Shown: positions 6,531 to 16,588, numbered from the stretch's first letter. The stretch: 64,000 nt of DNA from Gammaproteobacteria bacterium (GCA_026195255.1 JAPHSS010000036.1:1-64000), one strand, 5' to 3'. Numbers and translations: made by a program. The notes: a model not told the origin generated them from the sequence alone.

Positions 6531-9500
6531 ATGAATCATATAGACATGCTTGCGTTACGGCGTTTTCTCGTTATATCTATACCTTCTACACTTTTTATTA
6601 TTTTATTAGCCGTTACCTACTATAAATCTGAGACACAGACTGTCACGGCTCGCCTTGAGGCCGCGTCTATACAGCAACTGGAAAGTGGTTTCCGTAAACT
6701 GAGTGTGCATACTGAATCAATATCAACCGATCTGCGTTATCTGGTTTCTAGCCCCAATTTGCAGCGAGTTCTTTCCTCTGATGTAAGTGAAGGGGCACTG
6801 GATAATCTGGCTGGAAACTGGTCGGCCTTCGCTCACAGCAAACAGTATTTTGATCAGCTCAGGTGGATAGATGAAAAAGGCCTGGAACGGCTAAGAGTCA
6901 ATTATCGAGATGGTCAGGCCTCCAGGACAGAGCAGGCTAGCTTACAGGATAAATCACAGAGGTATTACTTCAAGTCATCCATGCAGATGCAGTCCGGAGA
7001 GATTTACACATCCCGCTTTGATCTAAATATTGAAAATGATGTAATTGAAAAACCATTTAAACCTGTTATCAGGTTTGCCTCGCCTGTATTTGATTCTACA
7101 GGGCAGCGCCGAGGCGTTATTGTGCTGAACTACCTGGGGGAAAATATCCTGGGTGATCTAAGGCGATCCGGTGAGCAGCGTGGGGTATGGATGTTAAATA
7201 CACAAGGTGACTGGTTGCTGGCAGAGCGTTCAGAAGATGAATGGGGGTTTATGTTTGGCAATACAGCTGTGCGTTTCTCAGTGCGTTATCCGGGTGTATG
7301 GCAAAAAATAAAACAGCAGTCACATGGTTTTATCCGAGATGATAACGGGTTCTGGGGGTACAGGGCAGTACAGGTAACAAAAGGAACAGGCAGTAAAAAT
7401 ATAGAGACTCAAAAGACTCAAATATCCAGTCTGAATGATGAAGCTCGCACCTGGTATATGATTTACTTTCAGGGTTTTGATGACGAGGCCGCTGATATAG
7501 CGGGGCTCAGAGACACGCTTATCTTGACGGTGCTTGTTCTTATTTTTCTTTTGTTTTTGACGACAGCCTGGATTATCAAGGTTCAGTCGCAGGGTAGAAA
7601 TGCCAGAGAGAATGCTTACATAATTGGCAGACGTTTAAATCTTGTGAATGAAGTATCGGGCATTGGTACCTGGGAGCTGGATCTTAGGACGGAGCATCTG
7701 ATATGGGACGAAATGATGTATAAACTGTTTATGGAGGCGGACAGCAATAAGCAACCTTTAGAGGTGATAAAGGGTGTTGTCTCTGAAGAGGATGTTAAAC
7801 GTATAATCGAGAGAATTAATGACTCTGCTTCCAGTGGTGAGCCAATGTCGGTCGAATTTCCCTTAACACGTGAACTTGAGGTGCATTATATTAAGCTAGA
7901 TGCCGTTATGATGAGTGAGTTTTCTAATAATGCACTAAAGATGGTTGGTACCTGCCGTGACATCACAATGCAGAAAATGGCAGAAGAAGAATTACTGCTG
8001 GCTGCACAGGCAAAAACAGATTTTCTCGCTAATATGAGTCATGAAATTCGAACACCGATGAATGGTGTACTTGGTATTACTGATCTATTACTTAATACAG
8101 AGCTAAGTCCTGAACAGCTTCATTTAACTAAAACTATCAAAAGCAGTGGTAAAGCGCTGTTGGCGATTATTAATGACATACTCGATTTCTCGAAGATAGA
8201 ATCTGGTGTGATAAACCTGGAGGAAAATGACTTTGACCTGTATGTGCTGTTGAGTGAAATCGCCACAATTTATTCGCTATCAGCAGAAGATAAGGGGCTG
8301 GAGCTAATATGTCCGGCAAATCATATTGAGCATCAATGGCTCGTGGGGGATGTGGTAAGAATACGCCAGGTTTTGACTAACCTGGTTGGTAATGCGATTA
8401 AGTTTACAGAGCGCGGTGAAGTTTCCGTATATGTGGTGGTAAAGTATGAGGCTGAAAACAAGGTTTCTATTCGATGTAGTGTAAAAGACACCGGTATCGG
8501 TTTGAGCAAAAATCAGCAGTTAAACCTGTTTGATCGATTTACCCAGGCTGACTCATCAACTACGCGCAAGTATGGTGGCACCGGACTTGGTCTTGCAATT
8601 ACAAAGCAAATAATAGAGTTGATGGGTGGCCAGCTTAAGGTCGATAGTGAAATCGGTAAAGGCTCGACATTCTGGTTTGATATTACATTACAGAAGAGCA
8701 GTAAAAAAGCATCAAAACAGACATCGGCTGAGCTGCAGAGTAAAAGAATATTGCTATTATGTCCACAGAGTGGCACTAGTAAACTGTTAGAGCAGGTGCT
8801 TGATATATGGAAAATGCAACCCCGGGTCATACATGATGCAGATATATTAATTGACACCCTGCTTGATGCACAAAAAAATAATACTGCGTTTGATGTTGTC
8901 ATAATTGATCAGTCATATGAGGTCTCTAGAGAACATGCACTTGCAGAAAAGATAGAGCAGTGCGCGGATTTATCTGCTGTGCGTCTTGTGTTACTTGCTT
9001 CACAGAAGCTTTATCCTTACCTGAAAACAGGTTTTGCAAATCACTATCATTCCCACGTACGCAAACCAGTTTGCCAGTCAGAGTTATTTAATAGCCTGCT
9101 TGAAGTAGTGACGGGTGAATTGGCAGGTGCAGATGAATCTGTAGAGGTAAATAAAGGTAGTGTCAGTTTTGAGGCTAAGGTTCTTATTGTTGAAGATAAT
9201 ATAACTAACCAGTTAGTTGCAAAAGGTTTATGCGAGAAGCTGGGACTTAAAGTAGATATTGCAAATAATGGACTTGAGGCAATACAGAAACTTGAAGAGA
9301 AACATTATGACCTGGTGTTCATGGATGTACAGATGCCCGTGATGGGAGGTTTCGAAGCAACTGAAAAAATTCGTCATCATACATCTGAATCTATCAGGCA
9401 GAAAATTGTCGTAGCAATGACAGCTAATGTTTTACCATCAGACCAGGAGCGTTGTAGACAGGCCGGTATGAATGATTTTGTACCCAAACCATTTAGTATT

Positions 9501-9557
9501 GAAAGTCTTGAGCATATAATGCGAAAATGGTTGCCGGAAACTGAAAACGCTCACTGA
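6531..9557 (+). CDS. Membrane hybrid sensor histidine kinase with C-terminal receiver
   Basis: This hybrid kinase has about 1008 residues. The frame opens further upstream (6447), but ATG 6531 with AGGA eight bases ahead is preferred. Domains in order: TM (about 10-30), periplasmic Cache-like sensor domain (about 35-325), TM (about 330-350) and PAS (about 365-485). Then come HisKA with HEIRTPMNG (His near 503), HATPase with NLVGNAIKF and GGTGLGLAI, a degenerate receiver-like segment (about 735-850), and a true REC domain with FMDVQMP (phospho-Asp near 932). The architecture resembles BarA-type kinases but lacks an Hpt domain, so the phosphorelay must continue elsewhere. The ligand is unknown and no response regulator is adjacent. 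Confidence 0.92.
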   Translation: MNHIDMLALRRFLVISIPSTLFIILLAVTYYKSETQTVTARLEAASIQQLESGFRKLSVHTESISTDLRYLVSSPNLQRVLSSDVSEGALDNLAGNWSAFAHSKQYFDQLRWIDEKGLERLRVNYRDGQASRTEQASLQDKSQRYYFKSSMQMQSGEIYTSRFDLNIENDVIEKPFKPVIRFASPVFDSTGQRRGVIVLNYLGENILGDLRRSGEQRGVWMLNTQGDWLLAERSEDEWGFMFGNTAVRFSVRYPGVWQKIKQQSHGFIRDDNGFWGYRAVQVTKGTGSKNIETQKTQISSLNDEARTWYMIYFQGFDDEAADIAGLRDTLILTVLVLIFLLFLTTAWIIKVQSQGRNARENAYIIGRRLNLVNEVSGIGTWELDLRTEHLIWDEMMYKLFMEADSNKQPLEVIKGVVSEEDVKRIIERINDSASSGEPMSVEFPLTRELEVHYIKLDAVMMSEFSNNALKMVGTCRDITMQKMAEEELLLAAQAKTDFLANMSHEIRTPMNGVLGITDLLLNTELSPEQLHLTKTIKSSGKALLAIINDILDFSKIESGVINLEENDFDLYVLLSEIATIYSLSAEDKGLELICPANHIEHQWLVGDVVRIRQVLTNLVGNAIKFTERGEVSVYVVVKYEAENKVSIRCSVKDTGIGLSKNQQLNLFDRFTQADSSTTRKYGGTGLGLAITKQIIELMGGQLKVDSEIGKGSTFWFDITLQKSSKKASKQTSAELQSKRILLLCPQSGTSKLLEQVLDIWKMQPRVIHDADILIDTLLDAQKNNTAFDVVIIDQSYEVSREHALAEKIEQCADLSAVRLVLLASQKLYPYLKTGFANHYHSHVRKPVCQSELFNSLLEVVTGELAGADESVEVNKGSVSFEAKVLIVEDNITNQLVAKGLCEKLGLKVDIANNGLEAIQKLEEKHYDLVFMDVQMPVMGGFEATEKIRHHTSESIRQKIVVAMTANVLPSDQERCRQAGMNDFVPKPFSIESLEHIMRKWLPETENAH

Positions 9558-9675
9558 TATTATTCAGGTGAGATTTATTTCGAGTCTTACATAATTATAA
9601 ATAAAATCACATTTTTAGCTAACATACTGGTTGATAGGCCGGTTATAAAAACCTTATGATTGAAAAGGATCAGGT

Positions 9676-10242
9676 ATGTTATTTCATTACATGAGAACAA
9701 GAAAAAGGCAGGCTCTGTCGCTGGCAATCAATATCTTGTTATTACCCGTTCTTCTATACGTATTCTCGCTTATTGCAAAAGATCAAAGTAATTTTGAAGA
9801 AATATATGTTATTGCAAAACAGTTAATGTTTGCGATTGGCATAGTTTTGGCTGGCGTGATGTTATGGTTCTTAATGAGTAAACAAAAATTTGAACTTTAC
9901 GTTACAGAAAATGAGTTTTATAGCATGCATCCGACTTTTAAAGAGTGGTGTTTTGCTGTAAACCCGAAGGATATAAAAAGTATAAAGCATCGTTATAGTG
10001 TTTCTAGTGAAATGACAAACATTGATATGATTATGAACAATGGTGATAAATTTCAGATATGTAAGAACTATGGTTATTCTAGAAAAAATCTTTATGAGGC
10101 GCTAAAAAAAGCTAACCCTTTAATTGAGTTACCAGAGAACGTTAATATTTTTAAGTCAGAGCTAAGTCCAGAAATGGATGAGCTTATAACTCGTCGCTTT
10201 CCTGTTATGACAAAATTTTTTAAGTGGTTGTTTAGAAAATAA
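9676..10242 (+). CDS. Hypothetical membrane protein, PH-like
   Basis: This 188-residue protein has two transmembrane segments near residues 16-34 and 52-70, followed by a soluble part rich in beta strands (LYVTENEFYSMHPTFKEWCF, later MIMNNGDKFQICKNYGYSRK). This layout, two helices then a PH-like strand domain, resembles YcxB/bPH-type bacterial membrane proteins. No catalytic motif is visible. It is a monocistronic gene 118 bases after the histidine kinase, and AAAGGAT precedes ATG 9676. Function unknown. Confidence 0.7.
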   Translation: MLFHYMRTRKRQALSLAINILLLPVLLYVFSLIAKDQSNFEEIYVIAKQLMFAIGIVLAGVMLWFLMSKQKFELYVTENEFYSMHPTFKEWCFAVNPKDIKSIKHRYSVSSEMTNIDMIMNNGDKFQICKNYGYSRKNLYEALKKANPLIELPENVNIFKSELSPEMDELITRRFPVMTKFFKWLFRK

Positions 10243-10555
10243 AAAGAAACAGCGATGCGGAAGGGCTTGAATAACAACCAATTCTATAAAAAACAGCTAA
10301 GAAAACGCTCCTGCTACACATTTTTTACGCTTATCTAGCCTTATACATAAGAAATGAAAATCACATATCTAAAAGATCATGATCTCTAAAGACAGTTCCA
10401 GCCTGCAGCAGAGAAAATAATAAAGTGTGATATTGATGATAAGACAAATAACCTAAAGATAAGATGAACATCTGATGCAGATCATTGTCTATTGTAGATG
10501 TATCGGGCACTATGATGAGTGTTATTTTTGAACGCCTACAATCAGGAGATTCAGC
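10243..10555. promoter_or_regulatory. Intergenic leader of the alcohol dehydrogenase
   Basis: This 313-base non-coding stretch is moderately AT-rich. It contains a small palindrome AGATCATGATCT at 10374-10385 and an AGGAG ribosome binding site at about 10543. Promoter elements could not be assigned with confidence. An antisense ORF over this region looks spurious. Confidence 0.45.
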
Positions 10556-11611
10556 ATGACTATACCAAAGCAAATGCAAGCCATTGTTTACGGTGGCCCG
10601 GGTGTTAAATCGTTGGAAAGCGTGGACACGCCAAAAATTTTGCAGCCAACAGACGCAGTAGTAAAAATCGTTAAAACCACTATTTGTGGAACAGATTTGC
10701 ATATTCTTAAAGGCGATGTCCCGGCGGTCACCGCGGGACGTATTTTAGGTCACGAAGGTGTCGGTATTGTTGAAGACGTTGGTAGCGCAGTGAGTCGCTT
10801 TAAAAAAGGTGACCGTGTGCTGATTTCCTGCGTCACATCCTGCGGTAAATGTGATTATTGTAAACAGCAGATGTTTTCACATTGTGAAGATGGTGGCTGG
10901 ATTCTGGGTCATTTAATTGATGGCACCCAGGCAGAATATGTACGCACCCCACATGCTGATAACAGCCTGCATCATGTACCTGAAGGTACGGATGAGGAAG
11001 CCCTGGTGATGCTCAGTGATATTTTACCGACGGGTTTTGAAATCGGCGTGCTGTATGGTTCAGTAAAGCCGGGCGATACCGTGGCAATTATTGGCTCAGG
11101 TCCTATCGGAATGGCAGCGTTGTTAACGGCGCAGTTTTACTCTCCTGCTCGCCTGGTGATGGTGGACGTGGATGATTCGCGCCTCGCCATGGCGAAAAAA
11201 TTTGGCGCAACAGATGTGATTAACAGTGCCAAAAGTGATGCCGTTGCCGAGTTGATGGCGATGACCAAAGACGGCGTTGATGTTGTTATTGAAGCAGTGG
11301 GTATCCCGCAAACCTTCGATATTTGCCAGAGCGTAGTTCGTCCAGGCGGGCATATTGCTAATGTGGGCGTGCACGGTACCAGTGTGGATTTGCAGCTACA
11401 GGAACTGTGGATTAAAAATATCACCTTAACCACGGGTTTAGTGAATACCAATACCACGCCAATGCTGATGAAAACACTTGTGTCGGGTAAATTAAAACCG
11501 GCAGAGCTGATTACTCATCGTTTCGCGTTTAGCGATTTTATGCAGGCCTATGAGGTGTTCGGTAATGCCAGTAAAGAAAAAGCCTTAAAAATTATTGTTG
11601 ATAACAGTTAA
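10556..11611 (+). CDS. Zinc-dependent alcohol dehydrogenase (MDR family)
   Basis: This 351-residue medium-chain dehydrogenase oxidises alcohols or reduces aldehydes with NAD(P). Catalytic zinc ligands are Cys44 (TTICGTDLH) and His66-Glu67 (GHEGVG). The structural zinc cluster is CGKCDYC plus a following Cys, about residues 105-120. The Rossmann loop is GSGPIGMAAL near 182. The DNA is GC-richer with different codon use from the flanking kinase genes, which suggests acquisition. A truncated, decayed copy of the same gene lies at 15.35-15.57 kb. The exact substrate cannot be told; broad-range alcohol dehydrogenase of the Cupriavidus/Mycobacterium AdhA type is the nearest impression. Confidence 0.88.
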   Translation: MTIPKQMQAIVYGGPGVKSLESVDTPKILQPTDAVVKIVKTTICGTDLHILKGDVPAVTAGRILGHEGVGIVEDVGSAVSRFKKGDRVLISCVTSCGKCDYCKQQMFSHCEDGGWILGHLIDGTQAEYVRTPHADNSLHHVPEGTDEEALVMLSDILPTGFEIGVLYGSVKPGDTVAIIGSGPIGMAALLTAQFYSPARLVMVDVDDSRLAMAKKFGATDVINSAKSDAVAELMAMTKDGVDVVIEAVGIPQTFDICQSVVRPGGHIANVGVHGTSVDLQLQELWIKNITLTTGLVNTNTTPMLMKTLVSGKLKPAELITHRFAFSDFMQAYEVFGNASKEKALKIIVDNS

Positions 11612-11629
11612 ATTCAGGATTCAATCGAT

Positions 11630-11661
11630 AGCCAGGGTCAGCGTTCACATTGACCCTGGCT
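11630..11661. terminator. Bidirectional terminator hairpin between adh and gst
   Basis: Eleven-base perfect arms (AGCCAGGGTCA and its complement) flank a loop of about ten bases. It lies between two convergent genes and could serve both, although no long T-run follows. A 13-base tandem repeat (ACTAGAGCTAATC) lies at 11678-11703. Confidence 0.7.
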
Positions 11662-11765
11662 ACTACAGAGCCTGATTACTAGAGCTAATCACTAGAGCTA
11701 ATCACAAATCAATTACCTCATTGCTAATTTAATAACCATTAATAAGTCCGCAGTGAGCATCTGAG

Positions 11766-12548
11766 TTATAGAGAGGTTGCGAGCCCTTTTTGCACGCTGT
11801 CTCTCTGTTGAATCGTTTTCGCCCATCGCAGAACATGTTTGTACGCAGCTGTATCCAGGAATTCAGCGGCATCGTAAATTTCACCCATTGCCAGGCGGCC
11901 GTACCAGGGCCAAATCGCGATATCCGCTATGGAATAACCGCTGTTACACATATATTCACGCTCAGCCAGATGGCGATCCAGTACATCCAGCTGTCGTTTG
12001 GATTCCATGGCATAACGGTTAATCGGATATTCCATTGGATAGGGGGCATAGCTATAGAAATGCCCAAAACCTCCGCCGAGAAATGATGCGCTACTCTCCT
12101 GCCAAAACAACCAGGACAGGCATTGTGTGTGTTCAACACTATCTTGCGGAAGCAGGGCTGCGTATTTTTCTGCCAGATAATACAGGATCGCGCAGGACTC
12201 AAAAACGGATTGTGGGGGTGATTTCGATTGATCAAGTAATACGGGAATTTTCGAATTTGGATTGAGTTTCACAAAGTCGGAACCGAATTGTTCTCCTTCA
12301 CCAATATCGATGATATGCAGGTCGTAGGCTGCGTCTGTTTTTCCCATTGCCAGTAGTTCTTCCAGCATGATCGTGATTTTGAGTCCATTGGGTGTGCCTA
12401 ACGAATACAGTTGTAATGGTTTATCTCCAACGGGCAGAACTTTCTCATGCGTTGAACCCGCGATCGGTCGGTTGGTGCTAGCCCATTTGCCGCCGCTTTC
12501 ACTGTCCCATGTCCAGACTTTAGGTGGTGTGTACTCTTTATAACTCAT
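11766..12548 (-). CDS. yghU: YghU-like glutathione S-transferase
   Basis: This protein of about 260 residues matches the YghU/Ure2p-like GST class. It has the opening SYKEYTPPKVWTWDSESGGK, NRPIAGSTHEKVLPVG, LYSLGTPNGLKITIMLEELL and NPNSKIPVL. A C-terminal helical domain with FLGGGFGHFYSYAP follows. YghU reduces organic hydroperoxides and disulfides using glutathione. The frame extends to 12623, but ATG at 12546-12548 with AGGA upstream agrees with the family start. It is convergent with the alcohol dehydrogenase, and both are GC-richer than their surroundings, so they may have arrived together. Confidence 0.88.
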   Translation of the reverse strand: MSYKEYTPPKVWTWDSESGGKWASTNRPIAGSTHEKVLPVGDKPLQLYSLGTPNGLKITIMLEELLAMGKTDAAYDLHIIDIGEGEQFGSDFVKLNPNSKIPVLLDQSKSPPQSVFESCAILYYLAEKYAALLPQDSVEHTQCLSWLFWQESSASFLGGGFGHFYSYAPYPMEYPINRYAMESKRQLDVLDRHLAEREYMCNSGYSIADIAIWPWYGRLAMGEIYDAAEFLDTAAYKHVLRWAKTIQQRDSVQKGLATSL

Positions 12549-12820
12549 GGTGATGTTCCTGGTTGATATTCCGGGATAATATTCCTGATTTTTATTATTT
12601 TCAATGCTTACTGATTTCGTCAATAACTGTTTGTAAACTTCGATAGGCTACGTACCTGTTACTGTACTCGAGAGTTAACAGGTGTTATAGACCAATGGCA
12701 CTTAATTACGCGCAAGTTTTTAAATACACAGACCTATTAACTAATCGATAAATTAAATGCTTTCTAATTTTATAGTGTGTATTTGCTTTTTCTTTTTGCT
12801 TTGAAAAATTAAAAGGGCTG

Positions 12821-15235
12821 TTATATTTTTGTGTTACTTGTTAACTTTCGAGTAGTTATGCCGGTAGATTGAATCAAGGATTCTAATGGAACGGGTTTAC
12901 CGAGAGCGTATCCCTGCGCGTAGTCAACACCTATCTCGGATAGCGTTTCCAGTATTTCATCATTTTCAACAAATTCAGCAATTGTTTTCATGCCCATGAC
13001 ATGTCCAATGCCATTTATAGATTTAACAAATTCATAGTCAATCGGGTTTTCGGTGATTTCTTTGATGAACAGGCCATCTATTTTTAAAAAGTCGACGGGC
13101 ATCTTCTTCAGGTAACCAAATGAGGATAATCCGGTTCCAAAATCATCCAGTGCAAATCGAAAGCCTTTAAGTTTGAGCTGATTAATGAATTTGAGTGCCT
13201 GGTTGAAGTTGGCGATGGCCGCCGTTTCAGTTATTTCAAAGCATATTTTGTTAGCAGGAATATTACTCGCTTCAAGATTGTTGATTATAGTTTCAAGTAA
13301 ACATTCACTAGTCAAAGATTTACCAGACAAATTGATTGAAACAAAATTGATATTTTCAAGAAAATCCGCTGACTCAGATAAAACCCTAAAGCTATTTTCA
13401 ATAACCCAATGATCCAGCTTCTCGATAATATCATAACGCTCTGCGGCCGGTAAGAAAGCACCCGGTGCAATAATCCTTGAAGAAGAATCTTTCATCCTTA
13501 GCAGTAATTCAAAGTGATGTTTAGCCTGTTTCTTTATTGAAACTATCGGTTGTGCATATAATAAAAAACGATTTTCTTCCAGCGCACTGTAAATTTTTGT
13601 TACCCATTGCATCTCGCCGTGTCGCTGCGCCATATCAGAATCGTCAGGATGATAAACGTGGATCCGATTACGTCCGGCGTCTTTGGCAAGATAACAGGCT
13701 GCATCTGCCTGAATAAACAGTTCAGAGATAGATTGAGTTTCAGCCCTGATTGGGATTAAACCAATGCTTACCTGTATGCGGAAAATATTGTCTTCCCACA
13801 CAAATTGAAACTTATTGACAGCATCTAAAATAATACTGGCGACCCTGTTTGCCTGTTCCAGGGTACAACTTTGCATCAATATCGCAAATTCGTCCCCGCC
13901 AATTCTGGCTAGAATGTCATTGTGCCGGATTGAGCTGTTTAATACCTCGCAGATTTGCCGTAAAAGCTCGTCACCAGCAGCATGCCCGCAAGTATCATTA
14001 ATCACCTTAAACTGATCGAGATCTAAAAAGAGCATGGCGTGTTGGTTGTTTTTGATATTTTGCGGTTTGAGAGACTCCGCAAGACGCTTCTCAAATTCGA
14101 GGCGGTTTAATAACCCGGTTAATGAATCATGGCTAGCCTGATAGCTCAATTCGTCTTCTCTTTGACGTCGATCTGTGATATCCATAAACGTTACGACACA
14201 ACCATTTACTTTTCCATTTTCGATGATCGGGTGAGCCCAATATTCTGCCGGGAAACAACTGCCATTGGGTCTAAATAAAATTTCAGAATCAACATGACAT
14301 TTTTTATTTTTTAGAATTGTCTGATTGATAGGGCAATCTTTCGGTTCATAGTCAGACCCATCTGAACGGGTATGGTGAATGAGCTGGTGCATATTTTTGC
14401 CAATTAACTCATCTGCTTCGCCTAAGTCTAGAATTCGCAAGCAGGCTGCATTGCAAAAAGTGCAATTCCCGTCCGTGTCGAGTCCATAAATAGCTTCTGC
14501 CGTACTATCGAGGATAGTACGATTTTGCTGCTCACTTTCAGAAAGATCGCGTAAATATAATAAACTGGTTAGTCCATCACCTATACGCCGGCTAATTTCG
14601 GTAAACAGTTGAATTTCATCTTTGTTCCAGACTTTCGGGTGGGAGCACTGGTGCACGCCAAACAGCCAGGGGGAGCCTGTTTTTGGAAAAAGTGCGATAT
14701 GAATCTGAGTTAAAACCGCAAACTTTTCAACGGTTTCCTTTGGGCTATCTGGATCTCTGTAATCAAAGAAAATAGCATTTTTCTCTTCGAGGGCAGCCTG
14801 AAAAAGCTGCGCGGCTTCTTCGCTCATTGCGACATCTCCATTGCTGGTCATAGCGCCGGGGTATTCAGGGCGGGTGACCTCCATGGGGACTTTCCATGAG
14901 GCTGCATGAGGATCGCAAGGATAGAGTAACCAGGCTCGATCCGTTTTTAGAATGTCCTGCACAACCGAAAGCACATTAAACAACATGTCTTCGACACATT
15001 CAGCGTTATTAATTGCCTTGTTGACTGTTTCCATGTTTTCAAGAAAATCGATATGTCGATCCTTTCTGGAGAACACCCGATCTGTAACGATTGCGCCTGA
15101 CAATATAGCGAGAATGCTGATACCGGAAACCAGAGTATAAGCTTCGAATAGGTTACCAAGCAAAATAAGCGTTATTGTGACAATAACACCAAGGAATAGT
15201 CTGATTTTTAACAAGGAACGATTTGTTTTCGTCAT
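12821..15235 (-). CDS. GAF-PAS-GGDEF-EAL cyclic-di-GMP protein
   Basis: This 804-residue protein begins with two hydrophobic helices (about 10-50). A GAF-like domain (about 70-225), a PAS domain (about 235-355), a GGDEF domain with intact ARIGGDEFAIL (about 370-530) and an EAL domain (about 545-795) follow. The EAL signature reads ELL; the glutamate is kept, and DDFGTGLSSFGYLKK is intact. Both synthesis and hydrolysis of cyclic di-GMP are therefore possible. It stands alone on the minus strand. Its output domains resemble those of the second GGDEF/EAL protein at 52.0-54.5 kb, which suggests lineage paralogues. Confidence 0.9.
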   Translation of the reverse strand: MTKTNRSLLKIRLFLGVIVTITLILLGNLFEAYTLVSGISILAILSGAIVTDRVFSRKDRHIDFLENMETVNKAINNAECVEDMLFNVLSVVQDILKTDRAWLLYPCDPHAASWKVPMEVTRPEYPGAMTSNGDVAMSEEAAQLFQAALEEKNAIFFDYRDPDSPKETVEKFAVLTQIHIALFPKTGSPWLFGVHQCSHPKVWNKDEIQLFTEISRRIGDGLTSLLYLRDLSESEQQNRTILDSTAEAIYGLDTDGNCTFCNAACLRILDLGEADELIGKNMHQLIHHTRSDGSDYEPKDCPINQTILKNKKCHVDSEILFRPNGSCFPAEYWAHPIIENGKVNGCVVTFMDITDRRQREDELSYQASHDSLTGLLNRLEFEKRLAESLKPQNIKNNQHAMLFLDLDQFKVINDTCGHAAGDELLRQICEVLNSSIRHNDILARIGGDEFAILMQSCTLEQANRVASIILDAVNKFQFVWEDNIFRIQVSIGLIPIRAETQSISELFIQADAACYLAKDAGRNRIHVYHPDDSDMAQRHGEMQWVTKIYSALEENRFLLYAQPIVSIKKQAKHHFELLLRMKDSSSRIIAPGAFLPAAERYDIIEKLDHWVIENSFRVLSESADFLENINFVSINLSGKSLTSECLLETIINNLEASNIPANKICFEITETAAIANFNQALKFINQLKLKGFRFALDDFGTGLSSFGYLKKMPVDFLKIDGLFIKEITENPIDYEFVKSINGIGHVMGMKTIAEFVENDEILETLSEIGVDYAQGYALGKPVPLESLIQSTGITTRKLTSNTKI

Positions 15236-15350
15236 ACTTGGATCGGCATGAAAATTACTTGCCCCCTGAAAGTGTGTATTTTTAAATGCGAATGCAATGT
15301 TTTTTTATTTCCTTTAAACCCTATATAGTATTTATTAAAAGAATAGCAAT

Positions 15351-15567
15351 TAAACAGTGCCAATAATGCGCCACTGCCGAGTTCATGCCGCTGAGTTAAG
15401 AAGGTATTGATGTTGTGGATTAAGAGTATTACTTTAGGCACGGGTCTGGTGAATACCAGTACCACGCCATTGTTGATGAAAACGGTGAGCTGTCTAAATC
15501 AAAACCAGCAGAGCTGATTACTTATCCTTTCCCGTTTAGCAATTTTATGCATGTAATTCGGTATATA
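15351..15567 (+). pseudogene. Decayed fragment of a zinc alcohol dehydrogenase
   Basis: This non-coding stretch matches the 3' third of the intact gene at 10556-11611. AACAGTGCC and the bases after it resemble 11222-11286. About 120 bases are then missing, and the segment from GGATTAAGAGTATTAC onward follows 11408 to about 11560, including GTGAATACCAGTACCACGCC. Stops and frameshifts break the frame. It lies in the 381-base gap between the GGDEF/EAL and USP genes. It is either the relic of an adh duplication or the trace of a recombination event. Confidence 0.78.
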
Positions 15568-15616
15568 TGTAGAGGAATATCAGTTAGCTGGTTACTACGA
15601 TCTGGTTGTCCGCTAC

Positions 15617-16588
15617 CTACTCTTTGGGCAGGGTGACCGGAGAAACGAATCCGTCAGGCTTGATCGCCAGAACCGAGCATTGCAGCTGCTCCAGGATTGC
15701 CTCCGCTGTATTACCTATAATCCATCCGACGATACCCGTCCGGGCAACCGTGCCCATTACCACCAGGTCGGCATGCACCCGTTTCGCTATTTCCGGTATA
15801 ACCTTTGCGGCTGTACCCTGCTGCAGATGAGTTTTGGGAGCAAGGTAATCATAGGTTTCCTCGCCGATCCGGGCCTTTAACTGCGTGCGCAGATCCGCCA
15901 TAGCCGCCTCGTGCCTGAGACGCATATCATTAATATAGGCCATACTAGCCCGCTCAGGGTCATTGTCCCACACGCGCACTAACATCTCACCCGGGGCATC
16001 CCATACATGCGCCAGGTGCACTGCTGAATGGTTTGACAAGGCCAGAGAAATGGAGAGGTCCAGAATCTTCTGATTGAGATCCTGGTCCACGGTATCTGGA
16101 ATATCCAGGTCAAAATCAACCGCCGCAAGTATGTTCTCGTAATTCGGCTTTTCTCCTGCGCGTGCCAGCCAGAGCGGGCAGGGGCAGTTACGCAGCAGTT
16201 GCATATCGTCACTGCCGAACAGGCGTTGTATGAAATCAGGGTTTTCAACTGGCTTGATCAATATGTCGTACTGGTTTCGCAGAATAGCCCGGATAACTTG
16301 AATGAAACGTTTACCGATCAACACATCCGTCGTGATATCGAGCCGTTTTCGGTAGGGCTCGACCAGAGTATTCAGTTCTTCATGGCGATAATCAACCACG
16401 CTTGCCTGGCGTTTTTTTAATAAGGCCCCACCGGTGGGAAGACCGATTCTCGCTGTAATTTCCGGAACCACATCAATCACCGTCAGCCTGGCCTGATTAT
16501 TTTCCGCCATGGTCACGGCCCGCTCGAGTGACGATGCCTGGTCGGGCCCCGTTTCGGCCATGTAAAGAATATTACTGAGTAAACTCAT
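15617..16588 (-). CDS. Universal stress protein, tandem USP domains (UspE-like)
   Basis: This 323-residue cytoplasmic protein has two UspA-type domains. The second ends with the nucleotide-binding pattern VMGTVARTGIVGWIIGNTAE, close to the usual G-2x-G-9x-G(S/T) signature. Length and two-domain form match UspE. It lies 93 bases downstream of a Kef-type antiporter gene on the same strand, a common pairing in which the USP may monitor or modulate the transporter. The DNA is much GC-richer than the surrounding window, as is the antiporter, which suggests joint transfer. Confidence 0.88.
   Translation of the reverse strand: MSLLSNILYMAETGPDQASSLERAVTMAENNQARLTVIDVVPEITARIGLPTGGALLKKRQASVVDYRHEELNTLVEPYRKRLDITTDVLIGKRFIQVIRAILRNQYDILIKPVENPDFIQRLFGSDDMQLLRNCPCPLWLARAGEKPNYENILAAVDFDLDIPDTVDQDLNQKILDLSISLALSNHSAVHLAHVWDAPGEMLVRVWDNDPERASMAYINDMRLRHEAAMADLRTQLKARIGEETYDYLAPKTHLQQGTAAKVIPEIAKRVHADLVVMGTVARTGIVGWIIGNTAEAILEQLQCSVLAIKPDGFVSPVTLPKE

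Noticed and set aside
10361..10702. Minus-strand ORF of 113 codons over the adh leader
   Set aside because: It overlaps the start of the well-supported alcohol dehydrogenase on the other strand and has no recognisable domain.
15232..15465. Minus-strand ORF antisense to the adh relic
   Set aside because: It overlaps the pseudogene copy in antisense, and its start MVLVFTRPVPKVILLIHN mirrors the antisense ORF of the intact adh gene.
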